Part shown: positions 33,893 to 43,531 of the stretch, piece after piece
Layout of the letters: every line of letters starts with the position of its first letter
How positions within the stretch are numbered: the first letter of the stretch is position 1
Source: Desulfatibacillum sp.
GTDB taxonomy: Bacteria; Desulfobacterota; Desulfobacteria; Desulfobacterales; Desulfatibacillaceae
DNA: 64,000 nt
NCBI GenBank assembly: GCA_016342355.1
Contig: JAEINP010000024.1
Location: 1 to 64,000 of the forward strand
Reading direction: 5' to 3'
Notes under the pieces: model-generated
What the model was told of the DNA's origin: nothing
The model's input: the letters and a program-made list of their open reading frames with translations, nothing else
Databases searched by the model: none
Made by a program: the position numbers and the translations under genes

Positions 33893-35065
33893 TCAGAACA
33901 TGTCCTTCTCGGTTTCGCTAATAACTTTGTCGAGCCGTTGTTTCAGGCTGGGAGGCAGGCCTTCAATATCCACGTTTAAGAAGCCCCGGACAATGGTGGA
34001 GACTGCCTCCTCCTCCGTAAGCCCCCTGGCCATGAGGTATTCGATTTCCCGGTTGTCAATTTTTCCCACAGCAGCTTCGTGGGACATTTCCACGCCAGGC
34101 ACATGGGCTTCCAACTCGGGAATGGCCAGCATGAGGCCGTCCTTGAGGATAAGCCCGTTGCATTCCAGGTGGGCCTTGACATCCGGAACCATGCCCACCA
34201 GTCTTCCTCTGGCTATGATATCTCCTCCAAAGGTGATGGCCCTGGAGATGATTTCCGCCCTGGTTTCCGGCGCTTCCAGGATCACGTTGGATCCCACGTC
34301 CAGGGTGCAGCCTTTGTCAGCCACCAGAATACTGTTGAACCGGGCCACCGCCCCTTTTCCCCTGAGATGGGTTGTGGGGGACATCTGGAGGGACCCCACA
34401 GGGCGCAGGGAAATGTAATTGGATATGAGAACCCCCCCTTCCTCCACATATCCCACGGTCCTGGGCCGGACGTTCACTTCCTTGCCCCAGTCGTGGATCA
34501 TGGTGAAAGAGAGAACCGCGCCCTTTTTGACATAAAACTCGGTGATACCCACATGGAGCCCGGAAATCAGATGAGGCGAGGTGGCGCACCCATTGATGAT
34601 GGAGAGCTGGGAGCCTTCCTCGGCAATGACCAGGTTGTGGACATTTTGAGCAAAGTTTTCCTTTTCAATATACAGGCACGACTGGACCGGCGCCTGGATG
34701 ATCTGCCCGGGATGGCTCCGAATGAAATACCCTTCGCTGGGCTGTTCATGGGCCCAGGAGGTGAACTCGTCTTTGTCCGGGTCCACACCCTGCCAGAGGT
34801 AGGAGGACAGGTCGAATTTTTCCCTGGCCTGGGAAATGGACAGTACGTCCACCCCTTTTTGGGCTGTTTTACAATGCACCACGGACTGGTCTTTGACGAT
34901 AAAGGTTCCTGAACGAAAGTTCTCCGAAGTGTCCACCCCCACGCTCAGGAACTGGTCCACGTCCACGGGATTGATAGCCCGCAGTTCCGAAAGGTAGTCA
35001 TGGCTGGTCTGGCCGGTCTGGTAATCTGCAAGACGAGGCGTCTTTTTAACGTTGTCGTTTGTCAT
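33893..35065 (-). CDS. SufB/SufD-like Fe-S assembly scaffold
   Basis: The product is 390 aa of the SufBD beta-helix family. Typical blocks include SYLWQGVDPDKDEFTSWAHE, VHNLVIAEEGSQLSIINGCA, LSFTMIHDWGKEVNVRPRTV and the C-terminal GKIDNREIEYLMARGLTEEE. SufB or SufD with SufC builds Fe-S clusters in the cytoplasm. Only one SufBD protein is encoded with SufC here, as in minimal Suf systems. The ATG overlaps the sufC stop by four bases, which fixes the start over the longer frame at 35083. Separate sufS/sufU or sufE are not seen nearby. Confidence 0.93.
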   Translation of the reverse strand: MTNDNVKKTPRLADYQTGQTSHDYLSELRAINPVDVDQFLSVGVDTSENFRSGTFIVKDQSVVHCKTAQKGVDVLSISQAREKFDLSSYLWQGVDPDKDEFTSWAHEQPSEGYFIRSHPGQIIQAPVQSCLYIEKENFAQNVHNLVIAEEGSQLSIINGCATSPHLISGLHVGITEFYVKKGAVLSFTMIHDWGKEVNVRPRTVGYVEEGGVLISNYISLRPVGSLQMSPTTHLRGKGAVARFNSILVADKGCTLDVGSNVILEAPETRAEIISRAITFGGDIIARGRLVGMVPDVKAHLECNGLILKDGLMLAIPELEAHVPGVEMSHEAAVGKIDNREIEYLMARGLTEEEAVSTIVRGFLNVDIEGLPPSLKQRLDKVISETEKDMF

Positions 35066-35811
35066 TGAGGGCACCCCACGCATTCGGCATAACCGTATTC
35101 ACGGATCCACTTGAGGATTTCCCTGGCGTTCTGGCTGCACCGGAGTACGCCTTCATACAGGACCTGGCCCCTGTCCGCGGTGATATAGTCCAGGATGTAT
35201 CCGGTATGGGTAATGACCAGACAGGATTTTTTCTCCCTTTTGGACGGAAGGCTGCATGCAGGATTTTTCACGCCGCGGTGCAGCAGACGGTTGATGGCGT
35301 CTCCCACCACAGCCATGTTTTCCAGATCCACCCCGCTTTCCGGTTCGTCCAGGAGCAGCAGGTCCGGTTCCTGGGCCTGAAGTTGGAGAAGCTCGGAGCG
35401 TTTGATTTCTCCGCCGGACAAATTTTCGTTCACGTCCCGTTCCAGAAAATCCGTAAAGGCAAGGTGTTTTGCAAGGGCATCCACGTCTGTTTCGGGATTT
35501 TTCCTGCAAATTTCCACCAGGGTGCGGGTTTTCAAACCATGGATGGTGGGAGGCCTTTGAAACAGGACGCCAATACCCAGTTCCGCCCGTTCATTGATGG
35601 GCATGTAGGTTATGTCCTGGCCTTTGAAAGTAATTTTGCCATGGGTGACCGTATAACCGGAAAAACCCATCATGGTCATCATGAGTGTGGTTTTGCCCGA
35701 CCCGTTGGGTCCAAAAAGAACATGGGTTTCCCCTGCCGGAATTTCCATATTGACGTTTTTCAGGATGGGTTTGGATCCCACCTCAACGCCCAATTCTTCA
35801 ATGAGCAACAT
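35062..35811 (-). CDS. sufC: SufC-like ABC ATPase
   Basis: The product is 249 aa. It has Walker A GPNGSGKTT, the signature NLSGGEIKRSEL, and Walker B DLLLLDEPESGVDL with the SufC-typical extension. SufC hydrolyses ATP to drive SufB/D scaffold assembly of Fe-S clusters. A short insertion near KNPACSLPSKREKKSC is unlike standard SufC. It is first in a unit with the SufBD-like gene, which it overlaps by four bases. Confidence 0.94.
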   Translation of the reverse strand: MLLIEELGVEVGSKPILKNVNMEIPAGETHVLFGPNGSGKTTLMMTMMGFSGYTVTHGKITFKGQDITYMPINERAELGIGVLFQRPPTIHGLKTRTLVEICRKNPETDVDALAKHLAFTDFLERDVNENLSGGEIKRSELLQLQAQEPDLLLLDEPESGVDLENMAVVGDAINRLLHRGVKNPACSLPSKREKKSCLVITHTGYILDYITADRGQVLYEGVLRCSQNAREILKWIREYGYAECVGCPQ

Positions 35812-35893
35812 AGCATTGGTCCTGATGAAGGTTTCTCATTTTATGGAATCTCCCCGGAAGGAGATCCCGGTTGGCCCTCTCGGGCAAGGGATA

Positions 35894-36294
35894 GCGGGTC
35901 AAAGGAGTCCGTAAGCCGAATTCTGTTCCCGGGCCGGGTTACCCCGGGCCGGGCGGCGGCCATTCATCTCTGGGCGGCGGTTACCCGACGCCTCTTGCAA
36001 CCTACCCGAGGGCTAACAGCGGGCCACTGCATGAAGCCCCCCTATTTGGTCTTGCACCGGGTGGGGTTTACCCAGCTTTCCCGGTCACCCGGGAAACTGG
36101 TGCGCTCTTACCGCACCATTTCACCCTTACCGGGCAGGCCCGTCCTAAGACGAAAACCTGCCAGGCGGTATACTTTCTGTTGCACTTGCCTTCGCGTTGC
36201 CACGACTCCGCGTTACGGAGCACCCTGCCCTATGGTGTTCGGACTTTCCTCCGGGTGGTGAAACCCGGCGGCCGCCTGGCCTCCTTTGGCCCGC
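35894..36294 (-). ncRNA. rnpB: RNase P RNA component (bacterial type A)
   Basis: The minus strand holds the conserved 5' element GGAGGAAAGTCCGAACACC and the 3' element CAGAATTCGGCTTACGGACT. The ends pair perfectly as helix P1: GCGGG and AAAGGAG near 36281-36294 pair with CTCCTTT and CCCGC at 35894-35907. Length is about 400 nt, normal for the class. RNase P trims tRNA 5' ends. The 5' end coincides with the stop codon of the zinc-ribbon gene, so its promoter must lie inside that gene, or it is processed from the mRNA. Confidence 0.95.
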
Positions 36295-37007
36295 TACTCC
36301 TCAATAATTCTCCAGTATAATATTCTTTCACAATGGGGGCAAAATAACATCCGGTCCCCAATCTGCAATTCGTTGTAAGTTTGGGGCGGGATACCCATGT
36401 GGCAAGCCTTGCAGACCCCATTTTCCACGGCAGCCATGGCCACGGAGTTCCTGCTGCGCAAAATCAGGTTGTAGCGTGACAAGATTTCCGGCTGGACGGT
36501 TTCACTAACCTTTTTGCGGGAATTCTCGTAAGATTTGATTTTTTTCGCCACCTCCGTGGTCCGGGCAGCCACCTCGGCCTGTTCATCCTGAACAGCGGTT
36601 TCCACGGCCTTCCGCTCTTCCTTCAGACCTGCCAGGATTTTTTCCGTCTCTTCGGTCTGGGTCATGATTTCCATGACTTGTTCTTCCATATCGGAAATCC
36701 GTTTGCTCCCGTCGTCGATTTCCCGCAACAGGGCTTTATATTCCCGATTGCTCTTTATGGATGAAAGGCGTTCCCGGCTCCTTTCGGCAAGGGCCTTGGC
36801 TCCTTCGATTTCCCCCTCAAGTTCCCTCTGCCTTTTTTGCACGGCCCGCAATTCTTCCTGTTGGATGCTGATCTTCTCGGCCAATTCCTCCAAATCGCTG
36901 TTTAAAGCGGTCAATTTCTTTTGACCTTTTTCAAGCTCGATCTGCACCTTGTTGGCCTGGTCGTCAATATCCTGTAGCTGAACCAGTGCTTGAATTTGTT
37001 CTTTCAC
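36294..37007 (-). CDS. Coiled-coil protein with C4 zinc ribbon
   Basis: The product is 237 aa. Residues 1-170 are a continuous coiled coil with heptads rich in Glu, Lys and Leu (EKGQKKLTALNSDLEEL and similar). Near the C terminus a zinc ribbon of the DUF164/zf-RING type reads CKACHMGIPPQ and later CPHCERILY. Family members bind nucleic acid or other proteins; the role is unknown. The start is a GTG at 37007 with GGAGGAGTT directly upstream; a longer frame overlaps the Nif3-like gene. It lies 17 bases after that gene and abuts RNase P RNA. Confidence 0.9.
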   Translation of the reverse strand: MKEQIQALVQLQDIDDQANKVQIELEKGQKKLTALNSDLEELAEKISIQQEELRAVQKRQRELEGEIEGAKALAERSRERLSSIKSNREYKALLREIDDGSKRISDMEEQVMEIMTQTEETEKILAGLKEERKAVETAVQDEQAEVAARTTEVAKKIKSYENSRKKVSETVQPEILSRYNLILRSRNSVAMAAVENGVCKACHMGIPPQTYNELQIGDRMLFCPHCERILYWRIIEE

Positions 37008-37024
37008 AACTCCTCCGTTAAAAG

Positions 37025-37828
37025 TCAATAAATGGCAAAAGGGTCTTGTTCCAAACTGCAGGGTTCTGTCGAAACATCCAGACCCTGAGCTGTACATTGT
37101 TCCTGTAACAAAAGGGCCATAGCCTCCACCATCAGGTGTTCAGAGGCGAAATGGCCCACATCTATACATGCAAGTCCGGCATCTTCCACGCTTCTTGCGT
37201 GGTGGTATCCCATGTCCCCGGTCACATAAACCTGGGCTCCGGAAACAAAAAACTCCGGAAGCAGTGAAGAGCCGCTTCCGGAGCATAGGGCGATGGTGGC
37301 TACCTGGAGATCCTTGGGTCCTACCGCCCGGACCCAGGTGAGGCCCAGGCATTTCTTGACCCGGGTGATGAAGCTCTCCAGGGTGCAGGATTCCGGCAGT
37401 TGGGCCAGCCGTCCCAGGCCTGGTTGATCCCCTGTTCCCGGGGCCAGGTCTCGGGCCGGTGTCAGGCCCAGACGCCAGGCGAGAATGTCGTTCACTCCGC
37501 CTCGGGCTTTGTCCAGATTGGTATGAGCGGAATAAAGGGCCAGATTGTTCTTTACTGCCAGGGCAATGATTTGGCCCAGAGGGGTGGATAGGTCCAGCCT
37601 GGAAAGGGGACGAATAAACAGGGGATGATGGGTGATGAGCAGGTCCACATTGTTTTTGCAGGCTTCTTCCACCACCAGGGGGAGGGGATCCAGTGCGACC
37701 CAGATCTTGCGGACCGGAGAATCCATGCGCCCTAGCGCTAAACCCGTATTGTCCCAAGTCTCGGCAAGTGCCGGAGGCGCAGCCTTTTCAACAATATTTA
37801 CGATGTCCCTTACCCGGGTTTGTGCCAT
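37025..37828 (-). CDS. Nif3-like dinuclear metal centre protein
   Basis: The product is 267 aa. It starts TRVRDIVNIVEKAAPPALAE and continues TWDNTGLALG, the opening of the NIF3/YbgI family. Metal-binding blocks are ITHHPLFI, YSAHTNLDKARGGVND, and the C-terminal DVGHFASEH. YbgI-type proteins form toroidal hexamers with two metal ions; GTP cyclohydrolase-like roles have been proposed but function is unsettled. GGAGAGG lies upstream of the chosen ATG. The neighbours (tRNA, rpoD, dnaG upstream; zinc-ribbon protein and RNase P downstream) are the common arrangement in this phylum. Confidence 0.92.
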   Translation of the reverse strand: MAQTRVRDIVNIVEKAAPPALAETWDNTGLALGRMDSPVRKIWVALDPLPLVVEEACKNNVDLLITHHPLFIRPLSRLDLSTPLGQIIALAVKNNLALYSAHTNLDKARGGVNDILAWRLGLTPARDLAPGTGDQPGLGRLAQLPESCTLESFITRVKKCLGLTWVRAVGPKDLQVATIALCSGSGSSLLPEFFVSGAQVYVTGDMGYHHARSVEDAGLACIDVGHFASEHLMVEAMALLLQEQCTAQGLDVSTEPCSLEQDPFAIY

Positions 37829-38019
37829 GCGTCGCCTCTCCGGTTCGTTAAATGAAAAGAGGCGCGGTCTTTTTTCTCCGCGCCCCTTTAGTCCTGGAGG
37901 GTAGTGTTTCATACTCCCCTGTCCAGTATTTTACAATTTTGTTTAGCAATTTCCTTTTCCCCTGCAAACCATATTCCGCAGTTGCCTGGCAGCCGGATTA
38001 TCGGCTATTTTTATCATGA

Positions 38020-38092
38020 TGGGCCCACCTGGGTTCGAACCAGGGACCTACCGGTTATGAGCCGGTGGCTCTTCCAGCTGAGCTATGGGCCC
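38020..38092 (-). tRNA. tRNA with CAU anticodon (Met or Ile2)
   Basis: A complete cloverleaf: acceptor stem GGGCCCA/TGGGCCC, D arm AGCTC...GAGC, anticodon stem ACCGG/CCGGT with loop CTCATAA (anticodon CAT), T arm CCTGGTTCGAACCCAGG, discriminator A. The 3' CCA is not encoded. CAU anticodons serve elongator Met, or Ile2 when the C is modified to lysidine; these cannot be told apart from sequence alone. Initiator Met is unlikely, as the first acceptor pair is intact. Confidence 0.95.
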
Positions 38093-38144
38093 ATACCCAA
38101 AGCAACCTGGGCATAAAACACCACAATGGAGATGATGTCAAGCC

Positions 38145-39926
38145 TTAGAGATCAATAAAACTCTTAAGTTTTTGACTTCTAGAGGGATGACGCAACTTGC
38201 GCAAGGCTTTGGCCTCAATTTGCCGGATACGTTCCCGGGTGACCGAAAAGTCCTTGCCCACTTCCTCCAGGGTATGATCCGCCTTTTCTCCTATGCCGAA
38301 ACGCATGCGAAGAACCTTCTCCTCCCTGGGAGTAAGGGTGGCCAAGACCTTCCTGGTCTGCTCCGCCAGGTTAAGGCTAATAGCAGCTTCCGAGGGAAGC
38401 ATAAACTTTTTGTCTTCAATAAAATCGCCCAAATGGCTGTCCTCCTCCTCGCCAATGGGAGTCTCCAGACTGATGGGCTCCTTGGCGATCTTGAGAACCC
38501 GGCGGACCTTTTCCAACGGAAATTCCATTTTTTGTGCGATTTCCTCGGGAGTGGGCTCTCTGCCTAATTCCTGAACCAGGTAACGGGAGGTCCGGATAAG
38601 CTTATTGATGGTCTCTATCATATGCACCGGTATGCGGATGGTCCTGGCCTGGTCGGCAATTGCCCTGGTGATGGCCTGGCGAATCCACCATGTGGCGTAT
38701 GTGGAAAACTTGTAACCTCGGCGGTACTCAAACTTATCCACCGCTTTCATCAAGCCTATGTTGCCTTCCTGTATCAGGTCAAGAAATTGCAGGCCCCGGT
38801 TGGTGTATTTTTTTGCAATGCTGACCACCAGCCGCAAATTGGCGCGAATGAGTTCGGCTTTGGCTTCCTTGGCTTTGCCCCTGCCCGTATTGATGCAGGC
38901 ACGGACCCTTTTCAGGGCCAAGCTGTTTGCCTTGAGCTCCAGTTCCCTGCACCGGATAGTGCTCTGAATCTCCACCACCTGACCATAATACACCTTGAGC
39001 TGGCCTTCCCCCAGGTCACAATACTCCTTAACCCAGGAGCAAAACTCCTCCTTACTGGTACAATTGTTCCTGAGGTCGGACACGGCCACTCCCAGGTTTT
39101 GGGCGCAACAATTCAGGCCTTCGTGCTGGGCTTCAAACCAGTCGATTTGACCATAGATTTTTTCCTCGATCTGGCTAACCACCTGATGTTCCAAGCGCCA
39201 ATCCTTAAGGAGGGCGAAAATGCGCCTGTTCCTGCGGTTGACACTCCGGCGCACTCTACGGCGTTCTTCCGGGTCCAGGGAAGGGCCGTTCCCAAAAAGT
39301 TTTTCCCTGAATTCCATGTTTTCCTGGTGAATAGCGGCAATGCTGTCCAGAATCTCCGAAATCCGGGCTATCTGGGTGGATTCCTCCACAAAAACCTCGC
39401 CTTCATCCACGTCCCGCAGGACATCCTTCAGACGAACCACTCCCACGGCCATCTCATCTTTGATCCCCACCAGATGTTCCACACCTATGGTGGTTTCCAA
39501 AAGGGCCTTTAAAACTTCCTGCTCTCCCTCTTCTATCTTTTTGGCGATTTCAATTTCCCCGTCTCGAGACAGGAGGGAGACCATGCCCATTTCCCTCAAA
39601 TACAGTTTGACCGGGTCTGATGAGCCGCCTGCATCCAGAAGTTCGGGTTTGGGGATCTCGGTATCCGAATCCTTGGAATCATCGTCCAGCTTGGAAGAAT
39701 CGCAGACTGTAATTTTCTTTCCGTCCAGGATTTCAATATCCATCTCATCGAACATCATGAGGGTATCGTCTATCTGATCCGAGGACACCATGTCTTCCGG
39801 GAGGGCTTCGTTTAACTCATCATAGGTTAAATACCCCTGCTTTTTGCCTTTTGTGATAAGCTCCTGCAGTCCGGTCTGCTCTTGCTTTTTTTTCTCGGAC
39901 TTGGCCTTCCCTTTTGCCTTTGCCAT
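38145..39926 (-). CDS. rpoD: Primary sigma factor RpoD (sigma-70)
   Basis: The product is 593 aa. Region 1.1 is short; region 2 carries [20 protein letters not shown] and [20 protein letters not shown]; region 4 carries [16 protein letters not shown] and [15 protein letters not shown]. The region between 1.2 and 2.1 is long, as usual for housekeeping sigma factors. It directs RNA polymerase to standard promoters such as the TTGACA-TATAAT types seen in this window. It follows dnaG by 17 bases, with GGAGCGATTCTCC at the start: the classic macromolecular-synthesis pair, here without rpsU. Confidence 0.97.
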   Translation of the reverse strand: MAKAKGKAKSEKKKQEQTGLQELITKGKKQGYLTYDELNEALPEDMVSSDQIDDTLMMFDEMDIEILDGKKITVCDSSKLDDDSKDSDTEIPKPELLDAGGSSDPVKLYLREMGMVSLLSRDGEIEIAKKIEEGEQEVLKALLETTIGVEHLVGIKDEMAVGVVRLKDVLRDVDEGEVFVEESTQIARISEILDSIAAIHQENMEFREKLFGNGPSLDPEERRRVRRSVNRRNRRIFALLKDWRLEHQVVSQIEEKIYGQIDWFEAQHEGLNCCAQNLGVAVSDLRNNCTSKEEFCSWVKEYCDLGEGQLKVYYGQVVEIQSTIRCRELELKANSLALKRVRACINTGRGKAKEAKAELIRANLRLVVSIAKKYTNRGLQFLDLIQEGNIGLMKAVDKFEYRRGYKFSTYATWWIRQAITRAIADQARTIRIPVHMIETINKLIRTSRYLVQELGREPTPEEIAQKMEFPLEKVRRVLKIAKEPISLETPIGEEEDSHLGDFIEDKKFMLPSEAAISLNLAEQTRKVLATLTPREEKVLRMRFGIGEKADHTLEEVGKDFSVTRERIRQIEAKALRKLRHPSRSQKLKSFIDL

Positions 39927-39943
39927 GGAGAATCGCTCCTTTG

Positions 39944-41740
39944 CTAATATTTGACACCAGCCCTGAGGCTTTTGGCCTTTGCTTTTAACAATTCGTTCTT
40001 TTCCATCAGAAGACGGAGAGCCAAGTCGTGCTGCCCTCCTGTCTCTGCCTGTTGGATCTTGCGATCCAGCTCAGCACCGTTTCTTCTGGTAATACTCTGT
40101 TCAAACTGATCAATCACCGCCAGACAACCGGTCATTTCCGTGGGTTCGTCATGGGCCAGGATCCGCGCCAAAAGGCTTCGGTCTTCCTGTTCCACGGCCA
40201 AGCCCATAAGACCGTTGCCAGAGGGGTTGCCCCCGGCCTGGACGTATTCCATAATCCGTAGGCTAAGAGCCCGCACCCTGGCGCTGGAAAAATATTTGAG
40301 CAACCGCTTTTCCGCCACACTGGGGATGCATTCCGGGCAGTGGACCATCATATGAAGAATGGTCATTTCCATCCGCTCCGGCGCCGGCTCCACAGGTTTC
40401 GCCGATACCTCATAGGGGCTGCCTGGCAGTCTTTTGGGTCGGGTTTTGGCTGCTTCCCGCACCGCGTCAAGCACTGCCACTTCGTCAACGCCCAGTCGTT
40501 CAGCCATTTGCTTAATGTACAGGGACCGGGTGACACTGTCCGAGACAGCCGCCACCTGTTCCTTTATGTCCGCAACAACCTTGGCTTTGCCATCAATGGA
40601 AAGCCCGTGCCGGGCAATAGCCGATTCCATGAGAAACGGAATCATATCTAGGCTATTATCGGCGGCTTCCAGAAATTCTTGAGCACCGGAGGCGCGAACA
40701 AAAGAGTCCGGATCGTGCCCTGTGGGCAGAACCAGCACCTTGGCCCGGACCTTTTCAGATTCAAAAAGGGGCAGGCTTTTGCGGGCGGCATTTATGCCCG
40801 CCGTGTCCGAATCAAAGACCAAAACCACTTTTTTTGCGTAACCCTTGATTACCCGGACATGCTCGGGAGAAAGAGCCGTCCCGCAAGTGGCCACAGCATT
40901 GCAAATGCCTGCGGCATACAGGGCCAGGACATCAAAATAGCCTTCCACCATGAAGGCGACACCGGTTTTCCGGCATTCCTGGCGAGCCTGATACAAGCCG
41001 TAAAGCATCCTTTTTTTGTCATAGATAGGGGTTTGGGGGGAGTTGAGATATTTGGGCAAGGCATCATCCATGACCCGCCCCCCGAAACCTGCAATCCTTC
41101 CGCTGATATCCTGGATGGGGAAAATAATGCGGTTGCGAAAACGGTCATACACATTTCCGCCCCCTTCCTTTTGAACCAAAAGCCCGGCCTTTTCAGCTCG
41201 GGACGGAGGAACGCCCTGTTGTTGCAGATAGGTGGAAAGCCCTTTCCATTCATCGGGAGCGTAGCCCACCATAAAGGTTTCCAGCACATGTTGAGGCATT
41301 TCCCGTTTTTTCAGGTATTGCCTGGCCAGGGAAGCCTGGGGCGCCAAAAGGCTTTGCACAAAAAAATCTCTGGCAACCTCATTGGCCGAAAACAGGGAGT
41401 CCCGTTCGCCTATGCGGCGCTTTTGCTCAGGCGTCATTTCCCGGGGCGCCAGTTCGATTCCTGCCCGGGCAGCCAGGGTAGCCAGGGCCTCGGGAAAGGT
41501 GAGGTTGTTCTGGTGCATGATAAAGTCAAAAACATCCCCGCCTTCGCTACACCCAAAGCAATGGTAGAACTGCCGGTCCGGATTCACGGAAAATGAGGGG
41601 GTTTTTTCTGCATGGAAAGGACATAAGCCTACAAAATTATTACCGGCTTTTTTCAAAACCATGTAATCTGAAATCACGTCCACAATATTGACGGAATTCC
41701 GTACACGGGAGATCTGGTCGTCAGGAGCAAAACGAGCCAA
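39944..41740 (-). CDS. dnaG: DNA primase
   Basis: The product is 598 aa. The N-terminal zinc-binding domain reads [16 protein letters not shown] then FYHCFGC (a CHC2 finger). The TOPRIM domain has [13 protein letters not shown], the GTALSPEH block and VFDSDTAG. The C-terminal helicase-interaction part is divergent. DnaG makes RNA primers at the replication fork. A TTG start at 41740 is chosen because AAGGATG lies just upstream and the protein then begins ARFAPDDQI; the longer ATG frame at 41797 adds 19 unlike residues. Co-transcribed with rpoD. Promoter proposed near 41995-42023. Confidence 0.96.
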   Translation of the reverse strand: MARFAPDDQISRVRNSVNIVDVISDYMVLKKAGNNFVGLCPFHAEKTPSFSVNPDRQFYHCFGCSEGGDVFDFIMHQNNLTFPEALATLAARAGIELAPREMTPEQKRRIGERDSLFSANEVARDFFVQSLLAPQASLARQYLKKREMPQHVLETFMVGYAPDEWKGLSTYLQQQGVPPSRAEKAGLLVQKEGGGNVYDRFRNRIIFPIQDISGRIAGFGGRVMDDALPKYLNSPQTPIYDKKRMLYGLYQARQECRKTGVAFMVEGYFDVLALYAAGICNAVATCGTALSPEHVRVIKGYAKKVVLVFDSDTAGINAARKSLPLFESEKVRAKVLVLPTGHDPDSFVRASGAQEFLEAADNSLDMIPFLMESAIARHGLSIDGKAKVVADIKEQVAAVSDSVTRSLYIKQMAERLGVDEVAVLDAVREAAKTRPKRLPGSPYEVSAKPVEPAPERMEMTILHMMVHCPECIPSVAEKRLLKYFSSARVRALSLRIMEYVQAGGNPSGNGLMGLAVEQEDRSLLARILAHDEPTEMTGCLAVIDQFEQSITRRNGAELDRKIQQAETGGQHDLALRLLMEKNELLKAKAKSLRAGVKY

Positions 41741-42047
41741 AATGCATCCTTTCAAGGGAACCACTGGCAGGAACTGCATGTGGTTCGTAACCAACAAAAT
41801 AGCCAGGGGCTATAAAATACGCAAGGCCCGCGTCTCGGGGCGCAACAGTAGCTGAAGCGTCCGGTTAAGACGTGAGCCCGTCCGGGAATTGGCCCTTTGG
41901 CGGGCCAGCCTATTTTGTGTGGCAGTAATCAAAAAACTTTGAGCCCCCCTGGCAAAAAGCTAACGCCACAAAACCCAATCATCAACCAACAAAAGTTAGT
42001 GATGACCGGGTTATCTGTCAAGACAATTTTATTTTTTTCTAAAAAAA
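41741..42047 (-). promoter_or_regulatory. Promoter and structured leader of dnaG-rpoD
   Basis: On the minus strand TTGACA (42015-42020) and, 17 bp later, TAACTT (41992-41997) form a likely promoter. An imperfect inverted repeat (AACCC..TCATCA / TGATGA..GGGTT, 41972-42012) overlaps it. The leader to dnaG is about 240 bases, G+C-rich, and contains a perfect hairpin TGGCCC-TTTGGC-GGGCCA near 41887-41906. No known RNA class is recognised and no reading frame is apparent. Confidence 0.5.
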
Positions 42048-42072
42048 AGGCCCGCACGGTTCGGCTGAGCCT
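42041..42072 (-). terminator. Intrinsic terminator after hisA
   Basis: The minus strand has AGGCTC pairing with GGGCCT (one G-U pair), then eight T (42041-42048). It lies just past the hisA stop. Confidence 0.7.
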
Positions 42073-42081
42073 ATGGATTGA

Positions 42082-42834
42082 CTAAAAAGGGTTGAATCCG
42101 GGTTCCACGCCTTCCATTGCCACAGCCACGGCCTGGGCCAGGTCCAGGGTCTCCACATACAGGGCTCTGCCCGTAATGACTCCCACGACCCCTGAGGAGG
42201 CCAGGGTTTTGACAGCGACAATATCCTTTAGGGTGGACACGCCGCCCGAAGCCACCACGGGAATCGTTGTGGCCTCTGCAAAAGCCCGTGTTTGTTCGAT
42301 ATTGGGGCCTGTCTGCATGCCGTCCCGGTGAATATCGGTAAAATTGATGGCAGCCACGCCTGCGTCTTCAAAGGATTTGGCCAGGTCCGCAGCCGTAACC
42401 GAAGTGGTTTCGGTCCAGCCTTCCACGGCAACCATGCCTTCCTTGGCGTCAATGCCCACAATGATCTTGCCAGGAAAACGTTTGCAGGCGTCCTTGACCA
42501 TAGCAGGATTGCGAATGGCTTCGGTGCCTATGATCACATTGGAAATCCCCAGGGACAAATAGATCTCCATGGTGGCTATGTCGCGGATTCCTCCGCCCAC
42601 CTGGACCGGCGCCTTGACGGTTTCCAGAATTTTTTTGATGGCATCCAGATTCTTAGGAGTTTTTTCAAAAGCCCCGTCCAAATCCACCACATGGATGCGG
42701 GCTGCGCCCATTCCTTCCCATTTGGCTGCCATGGCGGCGGGGTCATCGGAATATATGGTCTGGGCATCTGCCCGTCCCTGGCTCAGGCGAACGCATTTGC
42801 CCTGACGGATATCAACAGCAGGTATGACTATCAT
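42082..42834 (-). CDS. hisA: ProFAR isomerase HisA
   Basis: The product is 250 aa, normal for HisA. It starts IVIPAVDIRQGKCVRLSQG (catalytic Asp8) and includes QVGGGIRDIAT, IGTEAIRNPA, and the second half VEGWTETT, TDIHRDGMQTGPN and ASGGVSTLKDI, the phosphate-binding loops of the half-barrel repeats. It isomerises the N'-formimino sugar-phosphate in histidine synthesis. Its ATG overlaps the preceding lipoprotein stop by four bases. Confidence 0.96.
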   Translation of the reverse strand: MIVIPAVDIRQGKCVRLSQGRADAQTIYSDDPAAMAAKWEGMGAARIHVVDLDGAFEKTPKNLDAIKKILETVKAPVQVGGGIRDIATMEIYLSLGISNVIIGTEAIRNPAMVKDACKRFPGKIIVGIDAKEGMVAVEGWTETTSVTAADLAKSFEDAGVAAINFTDIHRDGMQTGPNIEQTRAFAEATTIPVVASGGVSTLKDIVAVKTLASSGVVGVITGRALYVETLDLAQAVAVAMEGVEPGFNPF

Positions 42835-43529
42835 GGTTTGGGAAATGTCTCCAAGGCTTTGTCCAGGCCGGCTGTCGCCAGTTTCTGCGCCGTGACCCAG
42901 GCTCCGCCTCTTTTTACGAATTTGTTAAAATCCAATAAGTTGTCAGAAAGGGCCTTTTGGGTTTCGTCATAACGGCCCGACCAAATTATATTCTTTTCAG
43001 AAACCTTCAGCAAGTGCACGTCAAAGGCCACCGAGGCTGGCGAGTCCACGGAAAAGGATTTGCCTACCCGGTCGCGAAAGCGGTACACATGCCCGGCAAT
43101 CACACCATCCACGCCCAGTTTCCTGCCCACCTCGCAAACCATGTCCCTGGAAAGGATGCCGGTATTCCGGCTGTTCATGACCTCTGCCAAAGCGCCTTGA
43201 GCGTCTTCAAAGGGAACCGGCACAAAGGTTGTCTGCTCTCCCAAAAAAACCATCATCTTCTGGGTCATGAAATCGCAGGAATCCTCAGCCACGGGGCCTG
43301 TTACAAAGGCTTGGCCGGAAATGGGAGAACGGACTCCCTCATCCAGTCCGTAAAGGCCTGCCATATCCACAAAGGGAAGCACCAATACAGTTCGGATTCC
43401 CTCAGAGCTGACAGAGGGTGGGGGAGGAGAGGATGCGCAACCGGCCCATAGTAGAACCAACATAGATAAAAGAGCAATCCGCACCACGGCATCTGGCCTT
43501 TTCCGGCCCTTTTTTCCCAGAGCTGGCAT
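42831..43529 (-). CDS. Lipoprotein within the his gene pair
   Basis: The product is 232 aa. The signal peptide ends in a lipobox (LLWAGC, Cys31), so a membrane-anchored lipoprotein is predicted. The mature part has TVLVLPFVDM and GVDGVIAGHVYRFRDRVG, and VAFDVHLLKVSEKNIIWSGR. That order resembles GNA1162/CsgG-like and DUF799-type lipoproteins, which assemble at the outer membrane; none is assigned firmly. It starts two bases after hisB and overlaps hisA by four bases, so it is translated with the histidine genes, although no link to histidine synthesis is known. Confidence 0.82.
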   Translation of the reverse strand: MPALGKKGRKRPDAVVRIALLSMLVLLWAGCASSPPPPSVSSEGIRTVLVLPFVDMAGLYGLDEGVRSPISGQAFVTGPVAEDSCDFMTQKMMVFLGEQTTFVPVPFEDAQGALAEVMNSRNTGILSRDMVCEVGRKLGVDGVIAGHVYRFRDRVGKSFSVDSPASVAFDVHLLKVSEKNIIWSGRYDETQKALSDNLLDFNKFVKRGGAWVTAQKLATAGLDKALETFPKP

Positions 43530-43531
43530 AT

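Noticed and set aside
35059-36261. Plus-strand open frame of 400 codons
   Set aside because: It is antisense to sufC and then to RNase P RNA, both of which are certain.
41820-41960. Possible 6S RNA in the dnaG leader
   Set aside because: One segment loosely resembles a 6S 3' end, but the matching 5' strand that should close the stem is absent.
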